This document shows positions 44,806 through 53,356 of a DNA stretch of 64,000 nt, in pieces (position 1 is the stretch's first letter; every line of letters starts with the position of its first letter). The position numbers and the translations under genes were made by a program. The notes below the pieces were generated by a model. That model had not been told where the DNA came from and did not search any database. It worked only from the letters and a program-made list of their open reading frames with translations. Source of the DNA: CAWBRT01 sp963832785 (GTDB lineage Bacteria > Acidobacteriota > Terriglobia > Terriglobales > Acidobacteriaceae); the NCBI GenBank assembly GCA_963832785.1, contig CAWHVF010000005.1:806001-870000 (forward strand). Reading direction: 5' to 3'.

Positions 44806-44948
44806 CTTGCACCTCTATGAAGGCCACGCCGCAGCCGGCTGCGCGCCTGCCATGAATTGCCGTTTCGCGGAAAATGCCGTTCCGGAGAAGCCGGCGCTAC
44901 GAACTGGCGGGAACGGGCCCAGTCACTCGCCGCGTAATCGCCCACGGC

Positions 44949-46646
44949 TTATTCCTTGCGAGGCTTCTCCCGCCTGCGCACCGTATGTTGATCTCCGAGC
45001 ACCCGGGGCAGGGCGCGTCCCCAAATCAGTTTGCCATGGTCGATCAGTTGCACACCCACTTGGCCATCGTCGGCCGTGCCTTTGGCGCCAACCCACTTGA
45101 CCACGTATCTGGCTTTATGAGAGCGATGCTTGACTTCGAGTATGTAGCCCCGCTGCACCTGGTGCGTAAGGCCGCTTAGCCGCGCGCCGGTGGTGGTTAC
45201 GTCGATGGTGGCGGCAGCGTCTTCAAACATCTTGCCATCGACATCCATGCCGGAAATCTGAACCGGGAAGGCGGCCCGCAGACGCTGCTCGCGGCGGCTG
45301 CCGCTGTACGCCCTAACTTCAGTAGCCGGCGCTTCAGGCGGTTTTACAGCCGGTGGAGAAGAGCTGGCGGCATTGCCGGCTGGCACGGTGGCGGCAGGCG
45401 GAGTCTGTTTCTGAATGATACCCGGAGCGCCGGAACTTGCCGGCTTGGAGGGCTCGGGACGGCGAGGCTCCGCCGCGGTGGCAGGAGCACTCGCGCGCCC
45501 AGTTGGCTTGACGGCCGGTACCGCCTGACGGGGAGGCGGCGGCGAACTTCTCGCCGGCGTATACGGGAACGGCTCAAAATCCTCATTCTGCAAGGTCGCT
45601 GGCAGCGGAGGCTGCGCCTTGGGGCGGGCGCTCGATTCCGCGGCCGCATCGAGGCTGGCGCACATTAACTCCAATTCGGCTTGATTACCTCCGCGCGCCG
45701 CTTGCGGAGCACACGGTTTCCCGGAACGCTGCTCGCCTTGCCAATTCGCGGGCCGCGACTTAACCGTCCCGGCGTAGCTGTCTCCAATTTCGCGCTGCAC
45801 GCTATTCAGCAGTTGCAGGGCGGCATCAGCCGGCATCGTCCGCCGGGCCGCTCCCGTGCTGGCGGGGCCGGGAGCGCTCCGCAGAGCAGCCTCCATCACT
45901 GAAAGAGGCCCTTCAAGCCGGGCGGGAGTTGACGTCGCCGGCGCCACACTCAGGCTGGCGGAGATCAGATCCAGTTCGCTGCAGCTCAATGCTTCCTGGC
46001 TGGCGGCAAACGCAGGCGGAGAAATTTCGTTTCTCGACACGGCGGCGTGCTTAGGAGGCCTCGCCTCGGCGCGCGAGGGGCGCTTGCCGGTCTTGGCGCC
46101 GAAATAGAGCGCCACGCGATCGCCCTTGCCGTGCTTGGCTTCCGCCAGGGCCAGCCCGGCTGCCCCCAGCAACCCCAAAGCCGAGTCGGAATCGTGCGGA
46201 TAAATCGCCACTCCAACTCCTATCGTGAGCCGCACATCCTGAGGAGGATTGCCCACCCCGAAGCAGGTGTCTTCAAGCTCGGTTTTCAGCTCTCTGGCGA
46301 GTCGAAGCGCAACCGTGGCGTCAATGCCCGGAAGCATGACCGCAAAGGTCTCCTCGCCAAAGCGCGCCACCCCGGCGGCCGCCGGCACTTTCTTCATCAG
46401 CGCCAGGAAAAACACGCTCAGCAGCGCGTTCCCGACCTCGCTTCCGCGAGGGCCTTTGACCAGCTTGAACTGCTCGACTTCCACCAACAGCAAAGCCAGC
46501 AGACCGCGACTGCTGGCGGCCTGCTCGAGTTGGTGCTGAAGCTCCTGCTCGCACTCCGAGTTCAGTTCGCTGCTCCGCGATTGCTTGCCCGGCGGACAAG
46601 CTTCGCCTGGACGTAAAAATCTGGAGTCCCAAGGAGCAATTGCCAT
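44949..46646 (-). CDS. Degenerate GGDEF domain fused to PilZ domain
   Basis: 565 residues. Residues about 30-180 form a GGDEF-type domain (LLLVEVEQFKLVKG, LTIGVGVAIYP), but the active-site motif reads GEETF (97-101) instead of GGDEF/GGEEF, so cyclase activity is doubtful. A 250-residue Pro/Ala-rich linker follows. The last 110 residues are PilZ-like (EQRLRAAFPVQISG, TIDVTTTGARLSG, QVGVQLIDHG). It may sense rather than make c-di-GMP. It is 300 bases from the response regulator on the same strand. The motif loss is read directly from sequence; the functional conclusion is inferred. Confidence 0.78.
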   Translation of the reverse strand: MAIAPWDSRFLRPGEACPPGKQSRSSELNSECEQELQHQLEQAASSRGLLALLLVEVEQFKLVKGPRGSEVGNALLSVFFLALMKKVPAAAGVARFGEETFAVMLPGIDATVALRLARELKTELEDTCFGVGNPPQDVRLTIGVGVAIYPHDSDSALGLLGAAGLALAEAKHGKGDRVALYFGAKTGKRPSRAEARPPKHAAVSRNEISPPAFAASQEALSCSELDLISASLSVAPATSTPARLEGPLSVMEAALRSAPGPASTGAARRTMPADAALQLLNSVQREIGDSYAGTVKSRPANWQGEQRSGKPCAPQAARGGNQAELELMCASLDAAAESSARPKAQPPLPATLQNEDFEPFPYTPARSSPPPPRQAVPAVKPTGRASAPATAAEPRRPEPSKPASSGAPGIIQKQTPPAATVPAGNAASSSPPAVKPPEAPATEVRAYSGSRREQRLRAAFPVQISGMDVDGKMFEDAAATIDVTTTGARLSGLTHQVQRGYILEVKHRSHKARYVVKWVGAKGTADDGQVGVQLIDHGKLIWGRALPRVLGDQHTVRRREKPRKE

Positions 46647-46880
46647 GTTTTGCCGACCTTCCCGCGCCCGGAACTGGAGGACAGCTTTCCGCGCGGCAGC
46701 CTGGAAGCGTGAAAATTCAACTACACCCCAGGTCGATTGTCTGGAGTACCTCGGTAATTAGCGGCCAACGCGCCGGCCGGAAGGGCACATCCTTCGCTTC
46801 GCCCAGGATGAGACTCGAGCGCGCGTTCCGCAGCCCGCTAAAAGCCATCCCCCTTCAAAGACCATTTTCAAAACACAGTT

Positions 46881-48305
46881 CTAGGCCGAACCGATTTTCG
46901 CTACTTTCACGCCCTCATTCTTGAGCTTGGGCAGCACGATGCCGTACTGCCGCATTTTGTAGAACAGGGCCTTGTAGCTGATGTTCAGAATTTCCGCCGT
47001 CTGTTTGCGGTTCCAGTTGGTTTGTTCCAGGGCGCGGGCGATGGCCTCCGACTCGGCCTGTTCTTTCATTCCCCGCACCAGGTCTTTCAGGTCCATGGCG
47101 GTGCCCCGGGCACGGGCCATCAGTACGCGGTCGGTGGCGGTGTTCTGCGGGCGCAGTTCGGCGATCATCGCCTTCTCGTCGCCCAGGATCAGGTAGCGCT
47201 TGACGAAGTTATAGAGTTCGCGCAGGTTCCCCGGCCAGGGATGCTGCAGGCAGGCGTGCAGCAGCATGTCCGTCAGCGGCCGCGGCGGCAGCTTGTAAGA
47301 ATACGCCAGCCGCTTTACGTAATGGCGGAACAGCGGCTCGATCTCTTCCCGGCGCTCGCGCAACGGCGGCAGCACTACGTTAAAGGTATTCAGCCGGTAA
47401 TAGACGTCCAGGCGCAGCTTGCCGCTGCGTATGGCTTCCTCAATGTTGACGTTGGTGGCCGCCAGGATGCGCACGTTCACAGCGATGGGCGACTTGCTGC
47501 CCAGGCGGAAAAACTTCTGTTCCTGCAGAACCTGCAACAGCTTGGCCTGCAGCCGCGTCGGCATCTCCGCGATCTCGTCCAGCATCACCGTGCCCCGGTC
47601 GCCCAGCTCAAACAGCCCCGGCTTGGCGTGGTTGGCCCCGGTGAAGGCCCCGGCCTCGAAGCCGAACAGCTCGCTTTCCAGCAGCTCCTCGGGAATGGCC
47701 GCGCAGTTCACCTTCAGGAACTTGCGCTGGGAGCGCGCCGAGAACTTGTGAATCAATAGCGAGGCAATCTCCTTCCCCGTGCCGCTCTCTCCGGTCAGCA
47801 GCACCGGAACGTCCACCTCGGCGATGCGCTTCATCTGCTCGTAGAGCTTATGCATCACCGGCGAAGCGGCCAGGAAAAAGCTGTCGGCGCTGAACTCCTC
47901 GATGATCTCGCGGTGCACTACCCGCACGGTGGGCACATGCAGGTGCCCGCGCAGCGCCGCCACCAGCTCCGTCGGATGGATCGGCTTGGACAGGAAATCC
48001 AGCGCTCCCAGCTTGACCGCCTGCACCACGTCGGAGGTCGAGCCGGCGCCCGACAAAACCACAACCTTCAGCGAAGGCGCCATCTCGCGTATGCGCGTCA
48101 ATACCTTCAGCCCGTGCATGTCCGGCAAAATGAGATCCAGCAGAACCAGGTCAGGCAGCCCATGCTGTAACTCCTGTAAAGTTTCCACCCCACCGGAAGC
48201 TGTCGAGACGCGGTAGCTTTCGCTTTCCAGCAGCGTACGCAGAAAGCGAAGCGCGGCAGGATCGTCGTCCACCACTAAGACATGCGGCATAGTCCCATCA
48301 CCCAA
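46881..48305 (-). CDS. NtrC-family sigma-54 response regulator
   Basis: 474 residues. The receiver domain has Asp57 in VLLDLILPD and Lys in LSKPI. The AAA+ domain has Walker A GESGTGKE, an intact GAFTGA loop for sigma-54 contact, and LDEIAEMP. The C-terminal Fis-type helix-turn-helix reads WNRKQTAEILNISYKAL. All parts for activation of sigma-54 promoters are present. ATG at 48290 (MPHVLVVDDD) is the more likely start. It is related to the truncated activator at 1-640, and one of the two is the natural candidate to bind the TGTGCA dyads. No partner kinase is next to it in the window. Confidence 0.9.
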   Translation of the reverse strand: MGDGTMPHVLVVDDDPAALRFLRTLLESESYRVSTASGGVETLQELQHGLPDLVLLDLILPDMHGLKVLTRIREMAPSLKVVVLSGAGSTSDVVQAVKLGALDFLSKPIHPTELVAALRGHLHVPTVRVVHREIIEEFSADSFFLAASPVMHKLYEQMKRIAEVDVPVLLTGESGTGKEIASLLIHKFSARSQRKFLKVNCAAIPEELLESELFGFEAGAFTGANHAKPGLFELGDRGTVMLDEIAEMPTRLQAKLLQVLQEQKFFRLGSKSPIAVNVRILAATNVNIEEAIRSGKLRLDVYYRLNTFNVVLPPLRERREEIEPLFRHYVKRLAYSYKLPPRPLTDMLLHACLQHPWPGNLRELYNFVKRYLILGDEKAMIAELRPQNTATDRVLMARARGTAMDLKDLVRGMKEQAESEAIARALEQTNWNRKQTAEILNISYKALFYKMRQYGIVLPKLKNEGVKVAKIGSA

Positions 48306-48612
48306 TAAGAGGCCTGCCCTTGTCGCTGGGGGGACGAGAAGGTAAGCACCTGCAACTAGGTAAACATTTTCTTATCCGAAGGGAAAGATTTTTCCAAAAG
48401 TCCGCAAAACCAAAGTAACTACCGACAGCGGCCAGCCTGTTGCCAACTCCCGCCAGGAGCAGCCTCGACCCTGAAAAACCAGCCACTTAGGCCATGCCGC
48501 CGCGCCCGCCCGCTTTATGCTGGTTGGGGCAAAATGTGAAACGGTTTGCCACATTAGTTGCAAGCGGCCGCCGTCGTTTAGCCCCGCGCGGAAGAATTTT
48601 CCGGGAAATTGC
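48306..48612. other. 307-base gap upstream of the response regulator
   Basis: No gene is seen. An AT-richer stretch (48355-48415) likely holds the regulator's promoter on the minus strand, but I could not pick a clear -35/-10 pair. It also separates the uvrC 3' end at 48613. Confidence 0.4.
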
Positions 48613-50493
48613 TCAGCTCTCGTTCGCCGGTTGGCTCTTGTGGAAGTGCTCGAAGATGGCCTCCGCCTGGCGGCGGTTGACGACGGCGCTCAGGGCGCTG
48701 ACGTCGGCCTGCTGAATGGCCCGGAGCGAGCCGAAATGCTGCAACAGCCGGCGGGTGGTCTGCTCGCCCACGCCGGCGATCTGGCGCAGTTCGGTGGCGC
48801 GGTCGCGCAGCTCCCGGCGCTTGCGATGGAAGCTGACGGCAAAGCGGTGCGCCTCATCGCGAATCTGCTGCACCAGGTGCAGCACCGGCGAGTGCCGGTC
48901 CAGCGTGAGCGGCTCGTTCTCCTGCCCGTAGAGGTAAATCAGTTCCTCGCGTTTAGCGATGGCGGCCAGCGGCTGGATGGTGTAGCCCAACCCTTCCAGC
49001 GCCTCGGCCGCCGCGTGCAACTGTCCGATTCCGCCATCGACCAACACCAGCGACGGCATGGGTTTCTTCTCATCCTGCACCCGCTTGTAGCGCCGCCCGA
49101 CCACCTCGCGCATGGAGGCGAAATCGTCTACCCCTTCGACCTCGCGGATGATGAACTTGCGGTACTCGGAGTTGCGCATCTTGCCGTCCTGCCAGACCAC
49201 CATGGAGGCCACCGTCTCGGCCCCCTGAATGTGCGAGATGTCGAAGCACTCGATGCGCTGCGGCGGCTCGGCCAGGCTGAAGGTCTCCTGCAACGCGCTG
49301 CGCAACACGTCCTGGCGCGGCTTGAGCACGCGGAAGCGCTGGTCGTAGGATTGGCGGGCGTTGTTGCCCACCAGGTCGAGCAGCGAGCGTTTCTCGCCAC
49401 GCCGCGGCGCTTCGATGTGGACGCGCGCGCCGCGCCTTTCTCCCAGCAGTTCGGCCAGCACCTCGCGATCTTCGAAGTCCACCGGCACGTAAATGAAACG
49501 CGGCACGTACTGCTGGTCCACGTAAAGCTGCTTGAGCAGGGCGCTGAAGAACTCGCCGGCGTCGAAGCCCGTATCCGATTCGGATTCCGCAACCGGGGCC
49601 CCCGGCAGACCCTGTCTTTGGGTCTGCTGGGGTGGAAGTTCTTCCCAGAAGAACTCGCGCCGGTCGAGCACCTTGCCGGCGCGCATGTGAAACAGGTTGA
49701 CGGCGAGCATGTGGTTTTCGTAGTGGAAGTTGAGCACGTCGGCATCGTCGCCCTCGGCGGCGTCCATGCGCTGCTTTTCCTGCAACTGCTCGACGGTGGT
49801 GATCAGGTCGCGATACTTGGCCGCCAGCTCGTACTGTTCTGCCTCAGCGGCGCGCTGCATGCGCCCGCGCAGCGAGCGCGACAGGTCGGACTGGCGGCCT
49901 TCCAGGAACATGCGCACGTCGTTCACCGCCTCGGCGTAAGCCGCTGGGGTGGTCAGGCCGGAGACGCACGGCCCCAGGCAGCGCCGGATGTAGTACTGCA
50001 GGCACGGCCGGGCGTGATCGCGGGTTAGATCGACCTTGCAGGACGGCACCAGAAAATTACGGTGAATGAGATCGACGATGCGGTAGGCAAGGTTCGCCGG
50101 GAAGTAGGGACCATAGTACGTCGATCCGTCGCGCCGCAGCCGGCGCGTGACGTACACCCGCGGAAAGCGCTCGCCCGCGGTGAGCTTGACGTAAGGGTAG
50201 CTTTTGTCGTCGCGCAGCAGGATGTTATAGCGCGGCTTCTTCTGCTTGATGAGATTGTTTTCCAGGGCCAGCGCCTCGCCCTCGTTGGCCACCACGATGT
50301 ACTCGACGTCGGCGGCCTCGCGCAGCAGGCTGCCGGTTTTGGCGTTCTCTACCGCGGCGTCGAGAAAATAGGAGCGCACCCTGGCCCGCAGGTTCTTGGC
50401 CTTGCCCACATAGATCACCTCGCCCTCGGCGTTCTTGTAGAGATACACGCCGGGATCGGCTGGCAAGGTGCGGATTTTCTCGTGCAGGTCCAT
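48613..50493 (-). CDS. uvrC: UvrC, excinuclease ABC subunit C
   Basis: 626 residues, normal length. The N-terminal GIY-YIG nuclease reads PGVYLYKNAEGEVIYVGKA, then come the UVR region (LRGRMQRAAEAEQYELAAKYRD), the RNase H-like nuclease (IECFDISHIQG, LVLVDGGIGQL) and C-terminal helix-hairpin-helix motifs (IAGVGEQTTRRLLQHFGS). It makes both incisions in nucleotide excision repair with UvrAB. An insertion-like stretch around residues 285-305 (QQTQRQGLPGAPV) is encoded by a palindromic repeat at 49600-49632. No regulatory features stand out. Confidence 0.97.
   Translation of the reverse strand: MDLHEKIRTLPADPGVYLYKNAEGEVIYVGKAKNLRARVRSYFLDAAVENAKTGSLLREAADVEYIVVANEGEALALENNLIKQKKPRYNILLRDDKSYPYVKLTAGERFPRVYVTRRLRRDGSTYYGPYFPANLAYRIVDLIHRNFLVPSCKVDLTRDHARPCLQYYIRRCLGPCVSGLTTPAAYAEAVNDVRMFLEGRQSDLSRSLRGRMQRAAEAEQYELAAKYRDLITTVEQLQEKQRMDAAEGDDADVLNFHYENHMLAVNLFHMRAGKVLDRREFFWEELPPQQTQRQGLPGAPVAESESDTGFDAGEFFSALLKQLYVDQQYVPRFIYVPVDFEDREVLAELLGERRGARVHIEAPRRGEKRSLLDLVGNNARQSYDQRFRVLKPRQDVLRSALQETFSLAEPPQRIECFDISHIQGAETVASMVVWQDGKMRNSEYRKFIIREVEGVDDFASMREVVGRRYKRVQDEKKPMPSLVLVDGGIGQLHAAAEALEGLGYTIQPLAAIAKREELIYLYGQENEPLTLDRHSPVLHLVQQIRDEAHRFAVSFHRKRRELRDRATELRQIAGVGEQTTRRLLQHFGSLRAIQQADVSALSAVVNRRQAEAIFEHFHKSQPANES
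49600..49632. repeat. Palindromic repeat inside uvrC
   Basis: CCCCGGCAGACCC and GGGTCTGCTGGGG flank a seven-base loop. The arms match the hairpin at 44088-44119. It is kept in frame and adds a short segment to UvrC between the UVR region and the C-terminal nuclease. Confidence 0.55.
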
Positions 50494-50832
50494 CGGTGCG
50501 GGGATAGGCTGCTGAAAGCGCGCTTCTCCAGTCCAGTTTCGCCGGACTGAAGCCCGGCGCTTCCACGGTACGTAATCTAAGGCTCTGTAAAAATTCTACT
50601 CCCCCGCCCAGGATTGCCCTGCCGCCGCCGTGCTGCAGCAGGCTGGCCCCCTTCCCTAACCCTCTTTGTTTTATCGAGTTGCGCCGAGAACCCGAATGGC
50701 AGCAAGCTTGCACTCCCCTGGCGGCGGGCCGGGCTGAGAGAGGCTGCCGAGGGCGGCTGCCCTGCCCGCCCACAAAGTTTTCGCCGCGCTACCCGGCACC
50801 AGGCCGCTGGGTGGCGCTTTGGGGAGGTTTAG
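50494..50832. other. 339-base gap with REP-like palindrome
   Basis: GCCGGACTGAAGCCCGGCGCTTCCAC at 50541-50566 belongs to the repeat family seen at 52068 and 55100. The remainder is non-coding and should contain divergent promoters for uvrC (minus) and the OmpA-family gene (plus), which I could not pinpoint. Confidence 0.5.
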
Positions 50833-51552
50833 TTGATTAACCGGGTTGCTGTAATTGGCATTCTTGCCTGCCTGGCTTTTTCGGCCGGCTGCGCCACCAA
50901 GAAGACCGTCACACGCGAGACCGCGCCGGTCACTAACCACGTCAATGAGCTGGATGACCTGACCGCGCAGACCACCCGCGACATCCGCTCGCTCGACAGC
51001 CGCGCTCAGCAAGGCATCCAGGGCGCCAAGAGCACGGCCGGGCAGGCCGACCAGCGCGCCCTCACCGCCGGACAGCAGGCCGACCAGGCGCAGCAGTTGG
51101 CCTCCAGCGCGCTGAGCGGAACCAACGCCTTGGCCGAGCGCGTCGTCAACTTCGACAACTACAAGGCCGTGGCGGAAACCTCCGTGCATTTCGCCTTCGA
51201 CAAGGCCGACCTGCGGCGCGAAGACCAGCGGCACCTGGACGAGATCGCCAGCCAGATCCCCAACGCCAAGGGCTACATTCTGCAGATCGAAGGCAATACC
51301 GACTCGGTGGGCAACTCCCAATACAACTACGAACTGAGCCAGCGCCGCGCCTCGGCCGTAATTCAGTACCTGGCGCACAAATACAGCGTGCCGCCGCACA
51401 AAATCTACGTCATCGGACTGGGCAAGGACCGTCCCGAGGCCAGGAACACCACCACCCGGGGACGGGCCGAAAATCGCCGCGTCGACGTACGCCTGATGAC
51501 CAACGCCGCCGGCGAGGCGCCGGCCGCTGACCCCACCAGCGCAGCTCGCTAA
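50833..51552 (+). CDS. OmpA-family peptidoglycan-associated lipoprotein
   Basis: 239 residues. A lipoprotein signal ends in FSAGC (Cys19 or so). Residues 40-110 are an Ala/Gln-rich helical region resembling Lpp-type coiled coil (STAGQADQRALTAGQQADQAQQL). The OmpA C-terminal domain follows: VHFAFDKADLR, IEGNTDSVGNSQYNYELSQRRASAV, and GRAENRRVDV. It tethers the outer membrane to peptidoglycan. The TTG start at 50833 is chosen for the GGGGAGG ribosome site just before and for the signal peptide. A strong terminator follows. Confidence 0.92.
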   Translation: MINRVAVIGILACLAFSAGCATKKTVTRETAPVTNHVNELDDLTAQTTRDIRSLDSRAQQGIQGAKSTAGQADQRALTAGQQADQAQQLASSALSGTNALAERVVNFDNYKAVAETSVHFAFDKADLRREDQRHLDEIASQIPNAKGYILQIEGNTDSVGNSQYNYELSQRRASAVIQYLAHKYSVPPHKIYVIGLGKDRPEARNTTTRGRAENRRVDVRLMTNAAGEAPAADPTSAAR

Positions 51553-51562
51553 GTTTTTCCCG

Positions 51563-51618
51563 GCAGGCCGCCATTGGCCCCGGTGTTTTGGTCAGACACC
51601 ATGGCGGCCTGCTTTTTT
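51563..51618 (+). terminator. Strong Rho-independent terminator
   Basis: Arms GCAGGCCGCCAT (51563-51574) and ATGGCGGCCTGC (51601-51612) with a nested GGTGTT/GACACC stem, followed by six T. It closes the OmpA-family gene. Confidence 0.88.
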
Positions 51619-51651
51619 ACCTTTCGCAATTCTTCTGCTTTTTATTCGTCG

Positions 51652-51700
51652 TTTCACGTTTCACGTTTCACGTTTCAAGTTTCACGTTTCGCGAAGGGCG
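51652..51700. repeat. Tandem GTTTCAC repeat
   Basis: The heptamer GTTTCAC is repeated about five times with small changes (one CAAGTTTC). An inverse ACGTGAAAC lies at 51727. It is non-coding and lies between the terminator and thiS. Similar TTTCAA-type runs lie at 53127-53240. Confidence 0.65.
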
Positions 51701-51823
51701 CCTGCGCAGGAAACGTGCGCCGAAAAACGTGAAACCTTTGGCGGGGATAGCGGCAAACACCGCGACTACACTTGCCGGGGCAGCCAGTGGCGCAATTCCC
51801 GCCGCAGTTGATACATTAGGCTC

Positions 51824-52024
51824 ATGCGATTGATCATCAACGGTGAAGAGCGCCAGCTCGAAGCGCCGACGGTTTTCTCGCTGGTCGAGCAACTGGGAAT
51901 CAAGGGTGACCGGGTGGCGGTGGAGCTGAACCGCGAGATTGTCCCACGCGCGGAGTGGGCCAAGGCGGCCCTGCACGACGGCGACCGGCTGGAAGTGGTG
52001 CACTTCGTCGGCGGCGGAGACTAG
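51824..52024 (+). CDS. thiS: ThiS sulfur carrier protein
   Basis: 66 residues, the normal length. It has the ubiquitin-like beta-grasp fold (MRLIINGEERQ, VAVELNREIVPRAEW, DRLEVVHFVGGG). ThiS carries sulfur as a C-terminal Gly-Gly thiocarboxylate for thiazole synthesis. Here the last codons read Gly-Gly-Gly-Asp, so one Asp follows the Gly pair and would have to be removed or tolerated. No other thiamine gene is beside it. The stop codon touches a repeat element that also begins after a GAC TAA at 55068. Confidence 0.9.
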   Translation: MRLIINGEERQLEAPTVFSLVEQLGIKGDRVAVELNREIVPRAEWAKAALHDGDRLEVVHFVGGGD

Positions 52025-52090
52025 ACCAAAACCAGAATTGATGTACCCCAACAGCTCTCAAAACCTGGAAGCGCCGGGCTTCCACCCGGG
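52019..52090. repeat. Approx. 65-bp dispersed repeat after thiS
   Basis: GACTAG-ACCAAAACCAGAATTGAT... ending in GGAAGCGCCGGGCTTCCACCCGG closely matches 55065-55131 (GACTAA-GACAGAACCGGAATTGAT...GGAAGCGCCGGGCTTCGGCCCGG). Both copies begin at a stop codon preceded by GAC. Confidence 0.6.
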
Positions 52091-52219
52091 TACAGCAGCT
52101 TTAATTCCTGCTATAAAGCCTCCTACCAAGGCGCGTTATTGCCGCGCCCCATATCTGCCGCCGCAACCGTCCTGTATTCCCCCTGTAGTTACATTTTGTG
52201 CATCTCCAGGCGACTCTAC

Positions 52220-52279
52220 TTGACAACGCGATCATTCCAACATCAATATGTTTCAAACATTTCCGACAGGAAATGTTTG
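52220..52279 (+). promoter_or_regulatory. MerR-family operator and promoter
   Basis: A perfect inverted repeat, CAAACATTTCC (52254-52264), spacer GACA, GGAAATGTTTG (52269-52279), lies just before the MerR gene. An overlapping ATGTTT-C-AAACAT palindrome is at 52248-52260. A -35 TTGACA is at 52220-52225, and a weak -10 (TCAATA) follows after 17 bases. The operator lies around the transcript start, which suggests autoregulation. Confidence 0.78.
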
Positions 52280-52298
52280 TTTGACGGGACGAGGCGAG

Positions 52299-52814
52299 AT
52301 GGGTACGGGACTCACATCCGCCCAGGTGGTTGCGCTCACCGGCATCACGCCGCGCCAGTTGCAGTGGTGGGATGAACGCGGAATTGTGGTGCCGCATCGC
52401 CAGGGGCATCGCCGGCTTTACTCCCCGGAAGACGTGGCCGAAATCGCCGTCATTTGCGAGCTGCGCCAGCGCGGCTTCAGCCTGCAACGCGTGCGTCGGG
52501 TGATGGGTTTTTTGCAGCAGCAGTTCGGCAAGCGCTTGTGCGAGAGCGCCCGCGCCAACGCCCGAATCCATCTTTTGACCGACGGCAACACAATTTTCAT
52601 CGAAGATTCACCCGACAGCATTGTCGATGTGCTAAGGAATGCAAAACAGCCCCTGCTGGCGCTGTGCCTGAGCGAGACGGTGCGGCGCGTGCAGACAGGG
52701 ATCAGGCTCAGCAACCAGGCCCGGGCTGCATTGAAAGGCGGAAAAACCAGGGCGGCGGCTAGCCGGACGGCGCGGGCGGGAAAGCTGCCGCTGCCGCGCG
52801 CCTCCGGGCAGTAA
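52299..52814 (+). CDS. MerR-family transcriptional regulator
   Basis: 171 residues. The winged helix-turn-helix is at the N-terminus: TSAQVVALTGITPRQLQWWDERGIV, RRLYSPEDVAEI and LRQRGFSLQRVRRVM. The C-terminal half has no Cys-rich metal site, so the effector is unknown. The last 30 residues are basic (GGKTRAAASRTARAGK). The start is ATG 52299 with GAGGCG upstream; the operator at 52254-52279 ends 20 bases before it, which makes the longer frame from 52248 unlikely. The target is probably its own promoter. Confidence 0.85.
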   Translation: MGTGLTSAQVVALTGITPRQLQWWDERGIVVPHRQGHRRLYSPEDVAEIAVICELRQRGFSLQRVRRVMGFLQQQFGKRLCESARANARIHLLTDGNTIFIEDSPDSIVDVLRNAKQPLLALCLSETVRRVQTGIRLSNQARAALKGGKTRAAASRTARAGKLPLPRASGQ

Positions 52815-52855
52815 GTACCCGGGCGCGGAACAGCGCTTCAAAGTGGGAGGGCTAC

Positions 52856-53119
52856 ATGGTCTCCGAAATCAACATCCTGAATGAATGGATACCGGAACAG
52901 ATGCAGCCCGGAACCGTCTTCATTCTCGAGAACGCGGGCGAGACCGGAGAAAAGCATGATCCCTTCTGGGCGGTGCTGGCATGCCCTTCCTGCGGCACGC
53001 TCGGACTGATCACCCGCAAGCAGATTGCCGGGGTGATTCCGGTCATCTGCGGCTCGGAGACATGCCCGGCGCAGTTCTTCATCAACAATGAGGAGATCGT
53101 GCCGCGGCGGCCAAGCTGA
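52856..53119 (+). CDS. Small protein with possible zinc ribbon
   Basis: 87 residues with no assigned function. ACPSCGTLGLIT and a later ICGSETCPAQFF give four Cys that could bind zinc. A GGGAGGG ribosome site precedes it, and it lies 41 bases after the MerR gene, so the two may be cotranscribed. Confidence 0.6.
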   Translation: MVSEINILNEWIPEQMQPGTVFILENAGETGEKHDPFWAVLACPSCGTLGLITRKQIAGVIPVICGSETCPAQFFINNEEIVPRRPS

Positions 53120-53126
53120 ACGGCAA

Positions 53127-53240
53127 AAAGGTTTCAAGGTTTCAGGGTTTCAAGGTCGGCATGAATTAGCAGGAAGATTGTCCGGCCCAAAACTGAGGCC
53201 CTCAAGCTTTGAAACTCTGAGCCCTTGAAACTTTGCAACC
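53127..53240. repeat. GTTTCAAGG-type inverted repeats
   Basis: GGTTTCAAGGTTTCAGGGTTTCAAGG at the left and CTTTGAAACTCTGAGCCCTTGAAACTTTG at the right form imperfect inverted copies of TTTCAA. The remaining part, to 53356, should contain the aldolase promoter. Confidence 0.55.
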
Positions 53241-53356
53241 TGCAAACACCTTCCGCCACGCTCCTCCACCGAAGTATTAAAATAGTCGTTTATCATTCGG
53301 CTCGGGACCCTGCTGTTCTGAACTGAAATCATCAATAACTCACCAGGAGGTTTGCC

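Noticed and set aside
51652..51700. Tandem GTTTCAC run as a CRISPR array
   Set aside because: The units are only seven bases and have no spacers.
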